Positions 1 to 7,734 of a stretch of 41,555 nt of DNA are shown here, in pieces. The translations under genes were made by a program, and so were the position numbers. Every line of letters starts with the position of its first letter. Positions within the stretch are counted from its first letter, which is position 1. Source of the stretch: Campylobacterales bacterium (GTDB lineage: Bacteria > Campylobacterota > Campylobacteria > Campylobacterales > QNZT01); the NCBI GenBank assembly GCA_027023405.1, contig JALVVN010000020.1, positions 1 to 41,555 of the forward strand, in the 5' to 3' direction. A model generated the notes under the pieces. It was not told where the DNA came from. It did not search any database and saw only the letters and a list, made by a program, of their open reading frames with translations.

Positions 1-126
1 CATCAACACGGAGAGAGGATAGTAGATCATCGGTTTATCATAAATAGGGAGTAGTTGCTTAATCACCTCTTGGGTGATGGGATAGAGCCGTGTTCCGCTA
101 CCGCCGGCTAAAATGATGCCTTTCAT
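1..126 (-). CDS. rmlA: Glucose-1-phosphate thymidylyltransferase, N-terminal part
   Basis: Only the first 42 codons lie in the window; the gene runs off the left edge. The protein begins [18 protein letters not shown], the nucleotide-binding signature of sugar nucleotidyltransferases, followed by [17 protein letters not shown], typical of RmlA/RfbA. The enzyme makes dTDP-glucose from dTTP and glucose-1-phosphate, the first step of dTDP-rhamnose synthesis for surface polysaccharide. An ATG four bases further upstream is out of frame, so the start is placed at 126. The rest of any rhamnose operon would lie left of the window. Confidence 0.9.
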   Translation of the reverse strand, partial: MKGIILAGGSGTRLYPITQEVIKQLLPIYDKPMIYYPLSVLM

Positions 127-410
127 GCATATATACCTTGCGTATTCATTATTAAAAAGTTACCAGCAAATTTTATTCCAAAAATTATATCTTGCAATTT
201 GTTTGTTTTAAATATTATATCTAAGTTTTATTAAAGTATGTTGAATTTATGAACTATTTCTTGATCTATTATGATGAATACTAGATCAAGCTTATGTAAA
301 TAGATGCTAGCCCATAGAAGTTGTCTCATTCGTTGGATATATTCAATCAAATTTTGACTTGCGCATCAAAAAGCGACAGAGATATTTTCATAACACCTGA
401 GTTTACTGCA
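127..410. other. AT-rich intergenic stretch, no gene seen
   Basis: This stretch separates rmlA from the comEA-like remnant. It is rich in A and T with many short TTTTA/TAAAT words and contains no open frame with a plausible start, ribosome-binding site or recognisable protein. It presumably holds the rmlA promoter near its left end. I see no repeat or hairpin in it that stands out. Confidence 0.5.
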
Positions 411-530
411 ATTTCAACTATCATCACACTTCAGCCAAAAAATCACACTATCACTTCTGCCCCTAGCCCATCTCTGCATTTGCACTCGATATCAACATCG
501 CATCCGCTAAAGAGCTCATCAAAGGTAAAG
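411..530 (+). pseudogene. Decayed partial copy of a comEA-like gene
   Basis: This stretch aligns by eye with the leader and first third of the intact comEA-like gene at 1463-1693. Shared blocks include TCTCTGCATTTGCACT and GATATCAACA, and the upstream block around TTCAACTATC also matches bases near 1345. The start codon of the intact copy (ATGAAAAAA) has become CCAAAAAA. The signal-peptide portion reads in one frame (ITLSLLPLA) and the next portion in another ([20 protein letters not shown]), so there is a frameshift, and similarity stops near 530. It abuts the 3' end of hepT. It is a remnant of a duplication, not a working gene. Confidence 0.6.
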
Positions 531-535
531 GTTTG

Positions 536-922
536 CTATGTTGCATACTTTTTCAAGTTAAGGTTCAACATATAGTGTAGATAAACCCCCTTTATCCTAC
601 CAAAAATCTCCTCACTTGTAGCTTTGGAGTAGATGTGTGAGCTTTTGTTTCTGTCATCTAGCATGTCAAGTATAACCTCATCATCATTGATGAGATTTGC
701 TTTAAATGACTCTTTGATACAGTTTCTTGGTGAAAGACACTCTATGCCTTGATAAGCAAGTATCGATTTTAAAGCTTTCCACAGAAGCTCTACCGTAAAC
801 TCAAATCTCTGTATAACCCCATCTTTGTCAAGATCATCTTCTGCTCTTTCTACCGCTTCTTTCAGTCTGTTTAATGCTCTCTCAAAATTATCGATTTTGA
901 GTAATACTTCACTCTTTTTCAT
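536..922 (-). CDS. hepT: HepT-type HEPN ribonuclease toxin
   Basis: The 128-residue, mostly helical protein matches the HI0074 'nucleotidyltransferase substrate-binding' HEPN family. Residues 91-98 read RNKSSHIY, an exact RX4HXY motif: R91 and H96 are the expected RNase residues and Y98 the residue that MntA antitoxins modify with AMP in studied systems. It overlaps the upstream mntA gene by 14 bases on the same strand, the usual antitoxin-then-toxin order. In characterised pairs the toxin cleaves RNA and stops growth until silenced. The motif is intact, so the toxin is likely functional. The surrounding DNA is AT-rich, consistent with horizontal transfer. Confidence 0.88.
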   Translation of the reverse strand: MKKSEVLLKIDNFERALNRLKEAVERAEDDLDKDGVIQRFEFTVELLWKALKSILAYQGIECLSPRNCIKESFKANLINDDEVILDMLDDRNKSSHIYSKATSEEIFGRIKGVYLHYMLNLNLKKYAT

Positions 923-1187
923 AAAGAATTTTCCCTTCTTGTAAGATCTTTCTTTTAAAACTCTCCTCTATCTCATCAAAAAATATCAAATCCACACTAT
1001 ATAGTCCCACTACAATGTCAATCTTTTCTCTTAGTTTTCTCTTCTCTCTAAAGTTTAACCCTATATCGACTGCTATATCTATATCAGAGCTTTTCCTAAA
1101 GTCTCCTCTCGCACGGGAGCCAAATAGTACTATTTTTTTGGGATCATACTTTATTAGCTCTTTTGTAATGTTTTTGATTTTGTCCAT
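909..1187 (-). CDS. mntA: MntA-type minimal nucleotidyltransferase antitoxin
   Basis: The 92-residue protein carries GSRARGDFRKSSDID at residues 23-37, the GSX10DXD signature of minimal nucleotidyltransferases, with G23, S24, D35 and D37 in place for metal and ATP binding. In the HepT/MntA family the antitoxin transfers AMP to the toxin's tyrosine. It is the upstream gene of a two-gene operon and its end overlaps the hepT start by 14 bases, so the two are probably translationally coupled. No good Shine-Dalgarno is visible before the ATG. Confidence 0.88.
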   Translation of the reverse strand: MDKIKNITKELIKYDPKKIVLFGSRARGDFRKSSDIDIAVDIGLNFREKRKLREKIDIVVGLYSVDLIFFDEIEESFKRKILQEGKILYEKE

Positions 1188-1462
1188 ATTTTGTACTTAC
1201 TTGTTATATTTCCATTGCCATTTGACTGGTGTTTCCATCTCTTTGGTACTACTATACACCAATTTACGGCTAAACCAAAATATAGAGAGTCACGTGAATA
1301 TTGCAGAAGGTATATTGTTAGAACTTTTTGAAGATGTAGGCGAGAATTCAACTATCTTCACACTTCATCCAAAAGATGCAAATCCGCCTCTCCCCACTTC
1401 GGGCTTTGAAAATCAAACCGATTTATTTTTTGTAAAAAAAATTTATATAAGGATATCCCATC

Positions 1463-1693
1463 ATGAAAAAAATCTTACTTTCACTTCTAGCCCTAGCTGT
1501 CTCTGCATTTGCACTTGATATCAACACTGCTTCTGCTGAGGAGTTTGTCAAAGTCAAAGGCATCGGCGCTAAAAAAGCAGAACGCATCATCTCATATAGA
1601 GAAGAGCACGGTAAGTTCAACAGCGTAGAAGAGCTAAAAAATGTCAAAGGTATCGGCGAGAAGATCGTCGCTGTTATCAAGAGTGAGTCTTAG
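1463..1693 (+). CDS. Secreted helix-hairpin-helix protein, ComEA-like
   Basis: The 76-residue protein has a short Sec signal peptide ([17 protein letters not shown]) followed almost at once by a ComEA-type double helix-hairpin-helix: [20 protein letters not shown] at about 19-38 and [16 protein letters not shown] near the end. Such domains bind duplex DNA through the GIG turns; in ComEA the role is DNA capture in the periplasm during natural transformation. This is the minimal epsilonproteobacterial form with no membrane anchor. AAGGATATCCCATC precedes the ATG, giving a clear ribosome-binding site. Decayed pieces of related sequence lie at 411-530 and possibly 2680-2708. A role in competence is inferred from the family. 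Confidence 0.85.
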   Translation: MKKILLSLLALAVSAFALDINTASAEEFVKVKGIGAKKAERIISYREEHGKFNSVEELKNVKGIGEKIVAVIKSES

Positions 1694-1701
1694 TTGAAAG
1701 T

Positions 1702-1721
1702 AGGGGAGGTTTTTCTCCTCT
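1702..1721 (+). terminator. Hairpin after the comEA-like gene
   Basis: AGGGGAG and CTCCTCT form a 7-bp stem (one G-U pair) around a T-rich loop, nine bases after the comEA stop, followed by a T-rich run. It looks like a modest Rho-independent terminator. Confidence 0.5.
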
Positions 1722-1878
1722 GCTATAGTTTTAATTTTTCCAAAGATCGCGCAACAATCAAATTTGATGTGACGAAATTGTAAAGCATCATACAAAAACA
1801 TTTCAATCTGAAATAAAATCCTCACAAAAGTAAACTTTACCTTACAATACTCCTGATACTAATGATCAGGAGCAATAG

Positions 1879-2681
1879 ATGCCAAACAAACAACATGACT
1901 CATTTGTTTATGACAGAACCCTAAGAGAACTCTTCCAAGATGTCCCAAGAGCACTGATAAAGTTGCTTGTCAATAAAGAGATCAAAGAGATACTAGAGAC
2001 TAGCTTTCCAAAGGTAGAAGAGCGAAGAGTCGATCTTTTGACAAGACTCGAAGATGATACACTCTTTCATTTAGAAATTCAATCTATCAACGATACGCTC
2101 ATGCCAAAAAGGATGCTAAAGTACGCTTCACTGATCTATGAAAACTACGGAGAGTTTCCTTTTCAAATGGTACTCTATGTCGGAGATCGAGATATCAAGA
2201 TCCAAAACCAAATAAATGAGAAAAATTTACGCTATAATTATGAAACAAGAGATATCAGAGAGTTGATTGCTCAAAACTTATTGAAAGTGAAGATATTACA
2301 GATAACATAATTGCTATACTCTGTAAAATACAAGACTTTGACAAACTCTTTGCAAAGTTGCAGAGCAAATTGCTAAATCTCGACAACAAAAGACGAGAGG
2401 ATTATCTCAGAAAACTCTTCTACTTGTTGAGACTTAGACCTGATATCCATAAAAAGTACAAAGAAAAACAAGCTGAGGAGTTAGCTATGCCGTTTATCAT
2501 AGAAAAAGAGAGGGATCCGCTTTATAAGGATGGATTGGAAGCAGGGTTGGAAAAAGGGATGGAGAAAGTAAGCGAAACAAAGATCGCTATCGCCAAAGCG
2601 CTTTTAAAACAGAAAATTGATATCGAAGTAATTGTAAAATCTACGGGGCTTTCAAGGGAAGAGATAGAGAAACTGAAGTAA
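1879..2681 (+). pseudogene. Rpn-family PD-(D/E)XK nuclease, frameshifted
   Basis: Two reading frames together make one Rpn/'putative transposase' family protein. The first (1879-2310) holds the N-terminal nuclease core, with D52 and the E66-I-Q68 pair of a PD-(D/E)XK fold and the usual YDRTLRELF start. The second frame resumes as IDCSKLIESEDITDNIIAIL and runs through YLRKLFYLLRLRPDI to the C-terminal helical part ending at 2681. The join falls at about 2261-2266, where loss of one base after the codons for DIRE explains the switch. Family members are single ORFs of roughly 270-300 residues, so this copy is probably dead. They have been linked to RecA-independent recombination. Confidence 0.8.
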
Positions 2682-2708
2682 CACTGCATCTGCTGAAGGA
2701 TTCATCAA
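2680..2708 (+). repeat. Possible short remnant of the comEA-like gene
   Basis: About 23 of 29 bases match the part of the comEA-like gene encoding [10 protein letters not shown] (here NTASAEGFIK, starting AACACTGCATCTGCTGAAGG). It begins on the stop codon of the Rpn frame. The match is short and could be chance, but it occurs within 1.2 kb of the intact gene and a longer remnant. Confidence 0.3.
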
Positions 2709-2734
2709 GCCCCCTCTCTTTTATCCGCCTCTGC

Positions 2735-2740
2735 TATAAT
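2735..2740 (+). promoter_or_regulatory. -10 box before the DUF808 gene
   Basis: TATAAT in the context CTGCTATAAT lies 40 bases before the TTG start at 2781. No convincing -35 is seen, as is usual for sigma-70 promoters in this phylum. Confidence 0.55.
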
Positions 2741-2780
2741 ACCTCCCAACTATAAACTATAACAACACAAGGATTCACTC

Positions 2781-3653
2781 TTGGCTTCAGGTTTTTTCGC
2801 TCTTTTTGATGATATTGCGACGCTCATGGACGATGTAGCGGTGACAAGCAAGGTTGCGGCCCAGAAAACGGTGGGTATTTTAGGCGACGATCTCGCGGTC
2901 AATGCCGAGCAGGCTTCCGGTTTTTTGAGTTCGCGAGAGATCCCCGTGTTGTGGGCGATCACCAAGGGTTCGTTTCGAAATAAGCTCATTATCCTCCCGA
3001 TCGCTTTTTTGTTGAGTTATTTTGCGCCGTGGTTGATTACGCCAATCTTGCTGTTGGGTGGCGCCTATTTGGCGTTTGAGGGGGCGGAGAAGATCTATGA
3101 AGTTTTATTTCATCATACCGAGAGTAAGCATATCGACGATCTAGCGCCCAAAAGCGAGGAAATGCTTCTTGCGGAGGAGAAGAAAAAGATCGACTCCGCC
3201 ATTCGTACCGACTTTATCCTCTCCATCGAGATTGTCGTTATCGCTTTGGGCACAGTCGTCAATAGTCCGCTTATGACGCAGATCTTTGTCGTTACGCTCA
3301 TCGCACTTTTGGCGACGATCGGGGTCTATGGGATAGTAGCGTTGATTGTCCGAATGGATGATTTTGGTCTTGCATTGATACGAAAAGATCATGCCAAAAA
3401 CGGTCTCCTGACCAAGATCGGCAGAGGTCTTGTCTGGCTCCTGCCTAAGGTGATCAAATCTCTCGGCGTTATCGGTACGATCGCCATGCTATTAGTCGCC
3501 GGTGGGATCTATCTTCACCATATTCACACACTTCATACTCTTAATGACTATTTGCCTGAGATCCTATCAAGCTTACTGATCGGTCTGGGGATCGGTGTGA
3601 TCATTTTGGTACCGATTTTGCTTTATCATCGCATTAGACATCAAGGAGCCTAG
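2781..3653 (+). CDS. DUF808 family inner-membrane protein (YedI-like)
   Basis: The 290-residue protein matches the DUF808/YedI family along its length: an N-terminal stretch with LFDDIATLMDDVAV, then ILGDDLAVNAEQ and VLWAITKGSFRNK, then several hydrophobic segments. About six membrane spans can be seen, with the conserved GGAYLAFEGAEKIYE between the second and third. The start is a TTG at 2781 with AAGGA seven bases before it; no ATG fits the family's N-terminus. Its stop abuts the start of the next gene, a cation/proton antiporter, so the two are one operon. The biochemical role of the family is unknown; the neighbour suggests ion or envelope homeostasis. Confidence 0.85.
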   Translation: MASGFFALFDDIATLMDDVAVTSKVAAQKTVGILGDDLAVNAEQASGFLSSREIPVLWAITKGSFRNKLIILPIAFLLSYFAPWLITPILLLGGAYLAFEGAEKIYEVLFHHTESKHIDDLAPKSEEMLLAEEKKKIDSAIRTDFILSIEIVVIALGTVVNSPLMTQIFVVTLIALLATIGVYGIVALIVRMDDFGLALIRKDHAKNGLLTKIGRGLVWLLPKVIKSLGVIGTIAMLLVAGGIYLHHIHTLHTLNDYLPEILSSLLIGLGIGVIILVPILLYHRIRHQGA

Positions 3654-5000
3654 ATGATCCTCACACTTTTACTCATCCTCGCGATTCTCTTTTTGGCGAT
3701 CGAGTTTCAAAAGCATTTCAAGATTCCCTCACCGATCACGCTCATCGCATTGAGCTATCTCTACTATTACCTTTTTCCCAACAGCCGTCTCTTTTCGGAG
3801 GAGGGATTTGCCGAACTAGAGCTATCACTCATCCCGATCCTCATCACCGCCGATGCCCTCTCGCTCAAGCTCAAAGATTTGACGAAAAACTTTTGGAGTC
3901 TGCTCTATCTCGCAGTCTTTGCCGTCATTCTTTCGATCGGGATCGGCTATCTCGTTACGGAGACGATCTTTGGTGAGTATCACCTCTCTTTGGGTGCGAT
4001 TATCGCGCTTTTTGCGATGGTATTGGCGACCGATCCGGTTTCGGTGGTGAGTGTCTTTTCGAGTTTCAAGGTTCCGCATCGGCTCAAAATTTTAGCAGAG
4101 GGAGAGTCGCTTTTCAACGACGCTACGGCACTTATCATCTTTAGCTTTATTGCCCTCCCGATGATGCAAGGTGCAACGATAACAGCGGTTGATATTTCAC
4201 TCATCAGTCTCAAAGTCTTGATACTCTCAATTTTGATCGGATTTGGAGTAGGCTTGATGGGAATCTTCTTGATGCAACAGACACAAGATCACATGAGCGA
4301 ATTGTTGTTGATCATATTTACCGCCTATCTCTCCTTTGAGATCGCCGAGCATTTTCATGTCGCGGGGCTTTTGAGTGTCATTGTTGCGGTGATCACACTT
4401 AACCACATCACCGAAAAATCACTCAAAGAGGAGGAGCGAAGCCAAAGACGATCCAAGCGAAGCATCAACAAAGGTAGCAAAAGATCCAAGCGCATCTTCT
4501 CCTCGCGCCTCATCGCCAATCTCCCCGCACGCCTCAAAGGCGATATCACGACGATGGATCGTCATGAGCAAAATATCGACTACATCAAAGTACTCGCGCT
4601 CCTTGCCAATGCTTTTTTATTTATCTCGATGGCGAGTATCGTCGATCTTGAGTTGCTATTGCGCTACAAAAAAGAGATCGTGATGATGTTCCTCGTCACG
4701 ACGCTGATCCGCGCGCTTGTCATGGCAAAGTTTGCCTTTGTCTCCAACTCTTTTCGTGCCATGACTGATCTCAACTTCCGATGGTGGAGTGTCCTGCTCT
4801 TTGCCGGGATCAAAGGTGGGCTCTCGATCGTGATGCTCACACTACTGCCTGAGCATTTTGAGCACAAGGAGATGTTTAGTGCGATCGTCGTCGGTGTGAT
4901 TTTGCTCTCGACTTTTATCTACGCGATTGTCTTGGTTCTGATCATCTCACGACACAAAATCGCTTTTGAGAAAGAGTATGAGGCTGAGCATCATCATTGA
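3654..5000 (+). CDS. CPA1-type cation/proton antiporter
   Basis: The 448-residue membrane protein has about twelve hydrophobic segments and the Na+/H+ exchanger fold. Recognisable are FAMVLATDPVSVVSVF (the conserved transport-site segment) and EGESLFNDATALIIF, the ND signature of NhaP-like CPA1 exchangers. A basic, hydrophilic cytoplasmic loop at about 260-295 (rich in RS/KR) separates the two halves. It would exchange Na+ or K+ for protons at the inner membrane. It starts at the base after the DUF808 stop. NhaP-like is the best label; ion specificity cannot be read from sequence. Confidence 0.88.
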   Translation: MILTLLLILAILFLAIEFQKHFKIPSPITLIALSYLYYYLFPNSRLFSEEGFAELELSLIPILITADALSLKLKDLTKNFWSLLYLAVFAVILSIGIGYLVTETIFGEYHLSLGAIIALFAMVLATDPVSVVSVFSSFKVPHRLKILAEGESLFNDATALIIFSFIALPMMQGATITAVDISLISLKVLILSILIGFGVGLMGIFLMQQTQDHMSELLLIIFTAYLSFEIAEHFHVAGLLSVIVAVITLNHITEKSLKEEERSQRRSKRSINKGSKRSKRIFSSRLIANLPARLKGDITTMDRHEQNIDYIKVLALLANAFLFISMASIVDLELLLRYKKEIVMMFLVTTLIRALVMAKFAFVSNSFRAMTDLNFRWWSVLLFAGIKGGLSIVMLTLLPEHFEHKEMFSAIVVGVILLSTFIYAIVLVLIISRHKIAFEKEYEAEHHH

Positions 5001-5009
5001 TGAACTCCC

Positions 5010-5048
5010 TTTTACATTAGTTTGCTATAATTGCAAATTAATGTAAAA
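5010..5048 (+). promoter_or_regulatory. Long palindrome enclosing the nrdB -10 box
   Basis: Two 16-base arms (5010-5025 and 5033-5048) are reverse complements except at one position; the arms read TTTTACATTAGTTTGC and GCAAATTAATGTAAAA. The 7-base centre is TATAATT, so a perfect -10 hexamer (5026-5031) sits in the loop. It lies between the antiporter stop and nrdB. It could be an operator covering the nrdB promoter or an AT-rich hairpin. It does not resemble the NrdR box consensus. Confidence 0.6.
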
Positions 5049-5061
5049 TAAGGATATAAAG

Positions 5062-6084
5062 ATGCACAGAAAGAAGATCTACAATCCAAACTCACATGAA
5101 AGCGTAAACGCACGAAAAGTTTTCGGTGGCGATCCTACCGGTATCTTTGAACTCAACAAGATCAAGTACCAATGGGCCTACAACCTTTGGGATATGATGC
5201 TCAATAACACTTGGTTTCCCAAAGAGGTTGATCTCACCGGCGATGTACGAGACTACAAACAGCTCACACCCTCAGAGAAAAACGCCTATGACAAAGCACT
5301 CTCACAACTCATCTTTATGGATTCATTGCAAACAAACAATCTCATCGACAATGTCAATCCCTACATCACCTCTCCGGAGATCAACCTGATCCTCGTGCGA
5401 CAGGCATTTGAGGAGGCGCTCCACTCCCAAAGCTACGCCGTCATGGTCGATAGTATCTCTCAAAACAGCGATGAGATCTACGATATGTGGCGTCAAGACA
5501 GCACCCTCAAGGGCAAAAACGACTACATCGCATCCGTCTATGAACAACTCGCCACAGGTGAACCGAGTGAGACCGACATTGTCAAAGCGATGTTTGCAAA
5601 CCAGATATTAGAGGGAATCTACTTTTACAGCGGTTTTACCTTCTTTTATACACTCGCACGAAGTGGAAAGATGCTTGGATCGGCACAGATGATCCGCTTT
5701 ATCCAGCGCGATGAAGTGACCCATCTGCTCATCTTTCAAAATATGATCAATGTTGTCAAAAAAGAGCGCCCTGATCTCTTCACTCCTGAACTACTTGATG
5801 AAGTGTATGAGATGTTTGAAAAGGCGGTCGAACTAGAGGTGAGTTGGGGTAAATACATCACCGAAGGCAATATTTTGGGATTGACCGACGGTATCATTGA
5901 AGACTACATCCAGCACCTCGCCGACAAACGCCTCAACGCCGTAGGACTCAAAAAACTCTACAACAAAGAGCATCCGATCAAGTGGGTCGATAACTTCTCC
6001 AGCTTCAACGACCAAAAGACCAACTTTTTTGAGGGCAATGTCACCAACTACTCCAAGGGAAGTCTCGATCTAGATGACTTCTAG
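5062..6084 (+). CDS. nrdB: Class Ia ribonucleotide reductase, beta subunit
   Basis: The 340-residue protein is the di-iron/tyrosyl-radical subunit of aerobic ribonucleotide reductase. All ligands align with the E. coli enzyme: D87 (FMDSLQ), E118 and H121 (EEALHSQSY), E184 (LEGI), and E218/H221 (RDEVTH). The radical tyrosine is Y125, so this is a class Ia type rather than a tyrosine-less Ic protein. AAGGA lies eight bases before the ATG at 5062. The partner NrdA is not in the window, so the subunits are encoded apart. The last codons overlap the next gene by 11 bases. Confidence 0.95.
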   Translation: MHRKKIYNPNSHESVNARKVFGGDPTGIFELNKIKYQWAYNLWDMMLNNTWFPKEVDLTGDVRDYKQLTPSEKNAYDKALSQLIFMDSLQTNNLIDNVNPYITSPEINLILVRQAFEEALHSQSYAVMVDSISQNSDEIYDMWRQDSTLKGKNDYIASVYEQLATGEPSETDIVKAMFANQILEGIYFYSGFTFFYTLARSGKMLGSAQMIRFIQRDEVTHLLIFQNMINVVKKERPDLFTPELLDEVYEMFEKAVELEVSWGKYITEGNILGLTDGIIEDYIQHLADKRLNAVGLKKLYNKEHPIKWVDNFSSFNDQKTNFFEGNVTNYSKGSLDLDDF

Positions 6085-6802
6085 GGAGCTTGTGGCACTT
6101 CAATTTGCATCTGATCCGAATAATTTTGAGCAAAATTTAAAAACGCTGATCACACAGATTGGACAGTGTAGCCAGAATGCCGTGATCGTCGCACCCGAAC
6201 TCTGCCTGACCAATTTTTCATTTGACAATCTCGAAGAGGCAGATTGCTTCTCCCGCCAAGCGCTTCAAAAACTCTTGCCTCATCTCAAAAATCGCATCGT
6301 AGCACTAAGCGTAATCGAAAAACGAAACGATCACTTCTACAACTGCGCCAAGATCATTCACCACGGCAAAATCATCCACTCCCAAGACAAAGTCAAACTT
6401 TTCAAATTCGGCAAAGAGCATCACTACTACCATGCAGGAGAACGCGAAAAGATTAAAATAGTTCACATCGACGACCTAAAAGTTGCGATTTTAATCTGTT
6501 TTGAGATAAGATTTATTCAATTTTGGCAACGCATTCAAGGGGCGGATATCATTCTAATCCCCGCCTTGTGGGGAGCGCTTCGCAAATCGCAACTTGAGCA
6601 GATTACAGAAGCGATGGCGGTGCTCCAGCAAGCTTTTGTCATCGTTGCCAACAGCTCCCAAGCGGATATGGCGTCTAGTTCCGGGATCATCACCCCTTTT
6701 GGAGAGGTCTATCGGGATGATCAAGCGGTTTTGATTCGCCGTTTGGTCGATTTGGGAGAGATTAAGAAGATGCGAAGATATATGGATATAGGACTTAAAT
6801 GA
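6074..6802 (+). CDS. Nitrilase-superfamily carbon-nitrogen hydrolase
   Basis: The 242-residue protein has the nitrilase-fold triad: E42 in VAPELCL, K106 in SQDKVKLF and C142 in [10 protein letters not shown]. It therefore hydrolyses an amide or nitrile bond, but the substrate is not evident. The GAGEREK-like segment after the lysine and the absence of an extra N-terminal domain fit the short omega-amidase/NIT-like or uncharacterised groups. It overlaps nrdB by 11 bases and the following pcm by 4, so it is co-translated with both. Pairing with a protein-repair methyltransferase could hint at damage repair, but that is speculation. Confidence 0.82.
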   Translation: MTSRELVALQFASDPNNFEQNLKTLITQIGQCSQNAVIVAPELCLTNFSFDNLEEADCFSRQALQKLLPHLKNRIVALSVIEKRNDHFYNCAKIIHHGKIIHSQDKVKLFKFGKEHHYYHAGEREKIKIVHIDDLKVAILICFEIRFIQFWQRIQGADIILIPALWGALRKSQLEQITEAMAVLQQAFVIVANSSQADMASSSGIITPFGEVYRDDQAVLIRRLVDLGEIKKMRRYMDIGLK

Positions 6803-7458
6803 TACGACAACATCTCAAAAACAATAGTTTAAATCTACACAAATCACAGCAACTTGCTGAAGAGATCAACAAGGTCTTTCCACTCTCCGATATCGTCAAA
6901 GAGGCGATCAGTAAAACAGAAAGAGAACTCTTCGTCCCCCAAGGCTTTACGCATCTCGCCTATAAACTAGAGGCACTTCCCCTCGCGGCAAACCAGTGGA
7001 TCAGTTCCCCGCTCACGGTCGCCAAAATGACCGAAGCGCTCAAGCCACAGGGAGCGGATAGTGTATTGGAGATTGGTTGTGGTAGCGGATATCAGGCTGC
7101 GGTTTTGAGCAATCTTTTTCGCCGAGTCTTTACGATAGAACGCATCGAAAAGCTCCTCATCGAAGCCAAAGGACGATTTGCCAAGCTCAACCTCACCAAT
7201 ATCCATACCCGTTTCGACGATGGCAATCGTGGATGGCGCAGTTACGCTCCCTACGATCGTATCCTCTTCTCCGCCTCCGCACCCAAACCGCCGATGCATC
7301 TCTTTGATCAGCTCAAAGAAGGCGGGATCTTGGTCGCACCGATCGAACAAGAAGGCAAACAGATCATCACCCGTTTTTACAAAAAAGATGGCAAAATCAT
7401 GATGGAACAGTTAGATGCATGTCTCTTTGTGCCGGTCGTCGAAGGTGTGCAAAGGTAG
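6799..7458 (+). CDS. pcm: Protein-L-isoaspartate O-methyltransferase
   Basis: The 219-residue protein shows the SAM-binding motif LEIGCGSGYQAAVL near residue 92-105, preceded by the ISSPLTVAKM segment that shapes the PCMT active site. The C-terminal half contains GGILVAPIEQEGKQ, also typical. It methylates isoaspartyl residues in damaged proteins so they can revert to aspartate. The ATG overlaps the previous stop (ATGA). It is the last gene of the nrdB-hydrolase-pcm run and converges with flhX with no gap. Confidence 0.9.
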   Translation: MIRQHLKNNSLNLHKSQQLAEEINKVFPLSDIVKEAISKTERELFVPQGFTHLAYKLEALPLAANQWISSPLTVAKMTEALKPQGADSVLEIGCGSGYQAAVLSNLFRRVFTIERIEKLLIEAKGRFAKLNLTNIHTRFDDGNRGWRSYAPYDRILFSASAPKPPMHLFDQLKEGGILVAPIEQEGKQIITRFYKKDGKIMMEQLDACLFVPVVEGVQR

Positions 7459-7734
7459 CTATCGGCTCATCCCCGCTTTCTCCTCGCTCTGCATCAACCA
7501 CACAAAGACCTCTGCAACCGCCTTGTAGAGTGAGGGCGGAATCTCCTCATCGACTTCAAGCTTCAAAAGCGACTCGGCAAGCGCCTTGTTTTGAAAAACC
7601 GGTACATCAAACTCCTGCGCTTTTTGGATGATCTTTTCGGCAATAGCACCGCTTCCCGTAGCGACCACTTTCGGCGCGGATCCACCTGCCTGATCATATT
7701 TGAGTGCAACCGCTTTTTGCTTCTCTTCACTCAT
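7459..7734 (-). CDS. FlhB C-terminal-domain homologue (FlhX-like)
   Basis: The 91-residue protein matches the cytoplasmic export-switch domain of FlhB/YscU downstream of the NPTH cleavage site: KAVALKYDQ, PKVVATGSGAIAEKI, DVPVFQNKALAESL and VDEEIPPSLYKAVAEV. It lacks membrane spans and the NPTH motif itself. In Helicobacter a comparable stand-alone protein (FlhX) can stand in for the cleaved FlhB fragment. The start is taken at 7734, where ATG overlaps the pgeF stop (ATGA), rather than at an ATG further upstream inside pgeF. It shares an operon with ribE and pgeF. Confidence 0.85.
   Translation of the reverse strand: MSEEKQKAVALKYDQAGGSAPKVVATGSGAIAEKIIQKAQEFDVPVFQNKALAESLLKLEVDEEIPPSLYKAVAEVFVWLMQSEEKAGMSR

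Noticed and set aside
321-575. Open frame of 84 codons over the comEA remnant
   Set aside because: No ribosome-binding site; it runs through the decayed comEA copy in the wrong frame and into the 3' end of hepT on the other strand.
1015-1518. Open frame of 167 codons on the plus strand
   Set aside because: It lies antisense to mntA and ends inside the comEA-like gene. The NIAEG string resembles four-helix-bundle proteins but nothing around it does.
5010-5048. NrdR box upstream of nrdB
   Set aside because: The palindrome arms do not match the ACACWATATATWGTGT-type consensus and there is no second box.
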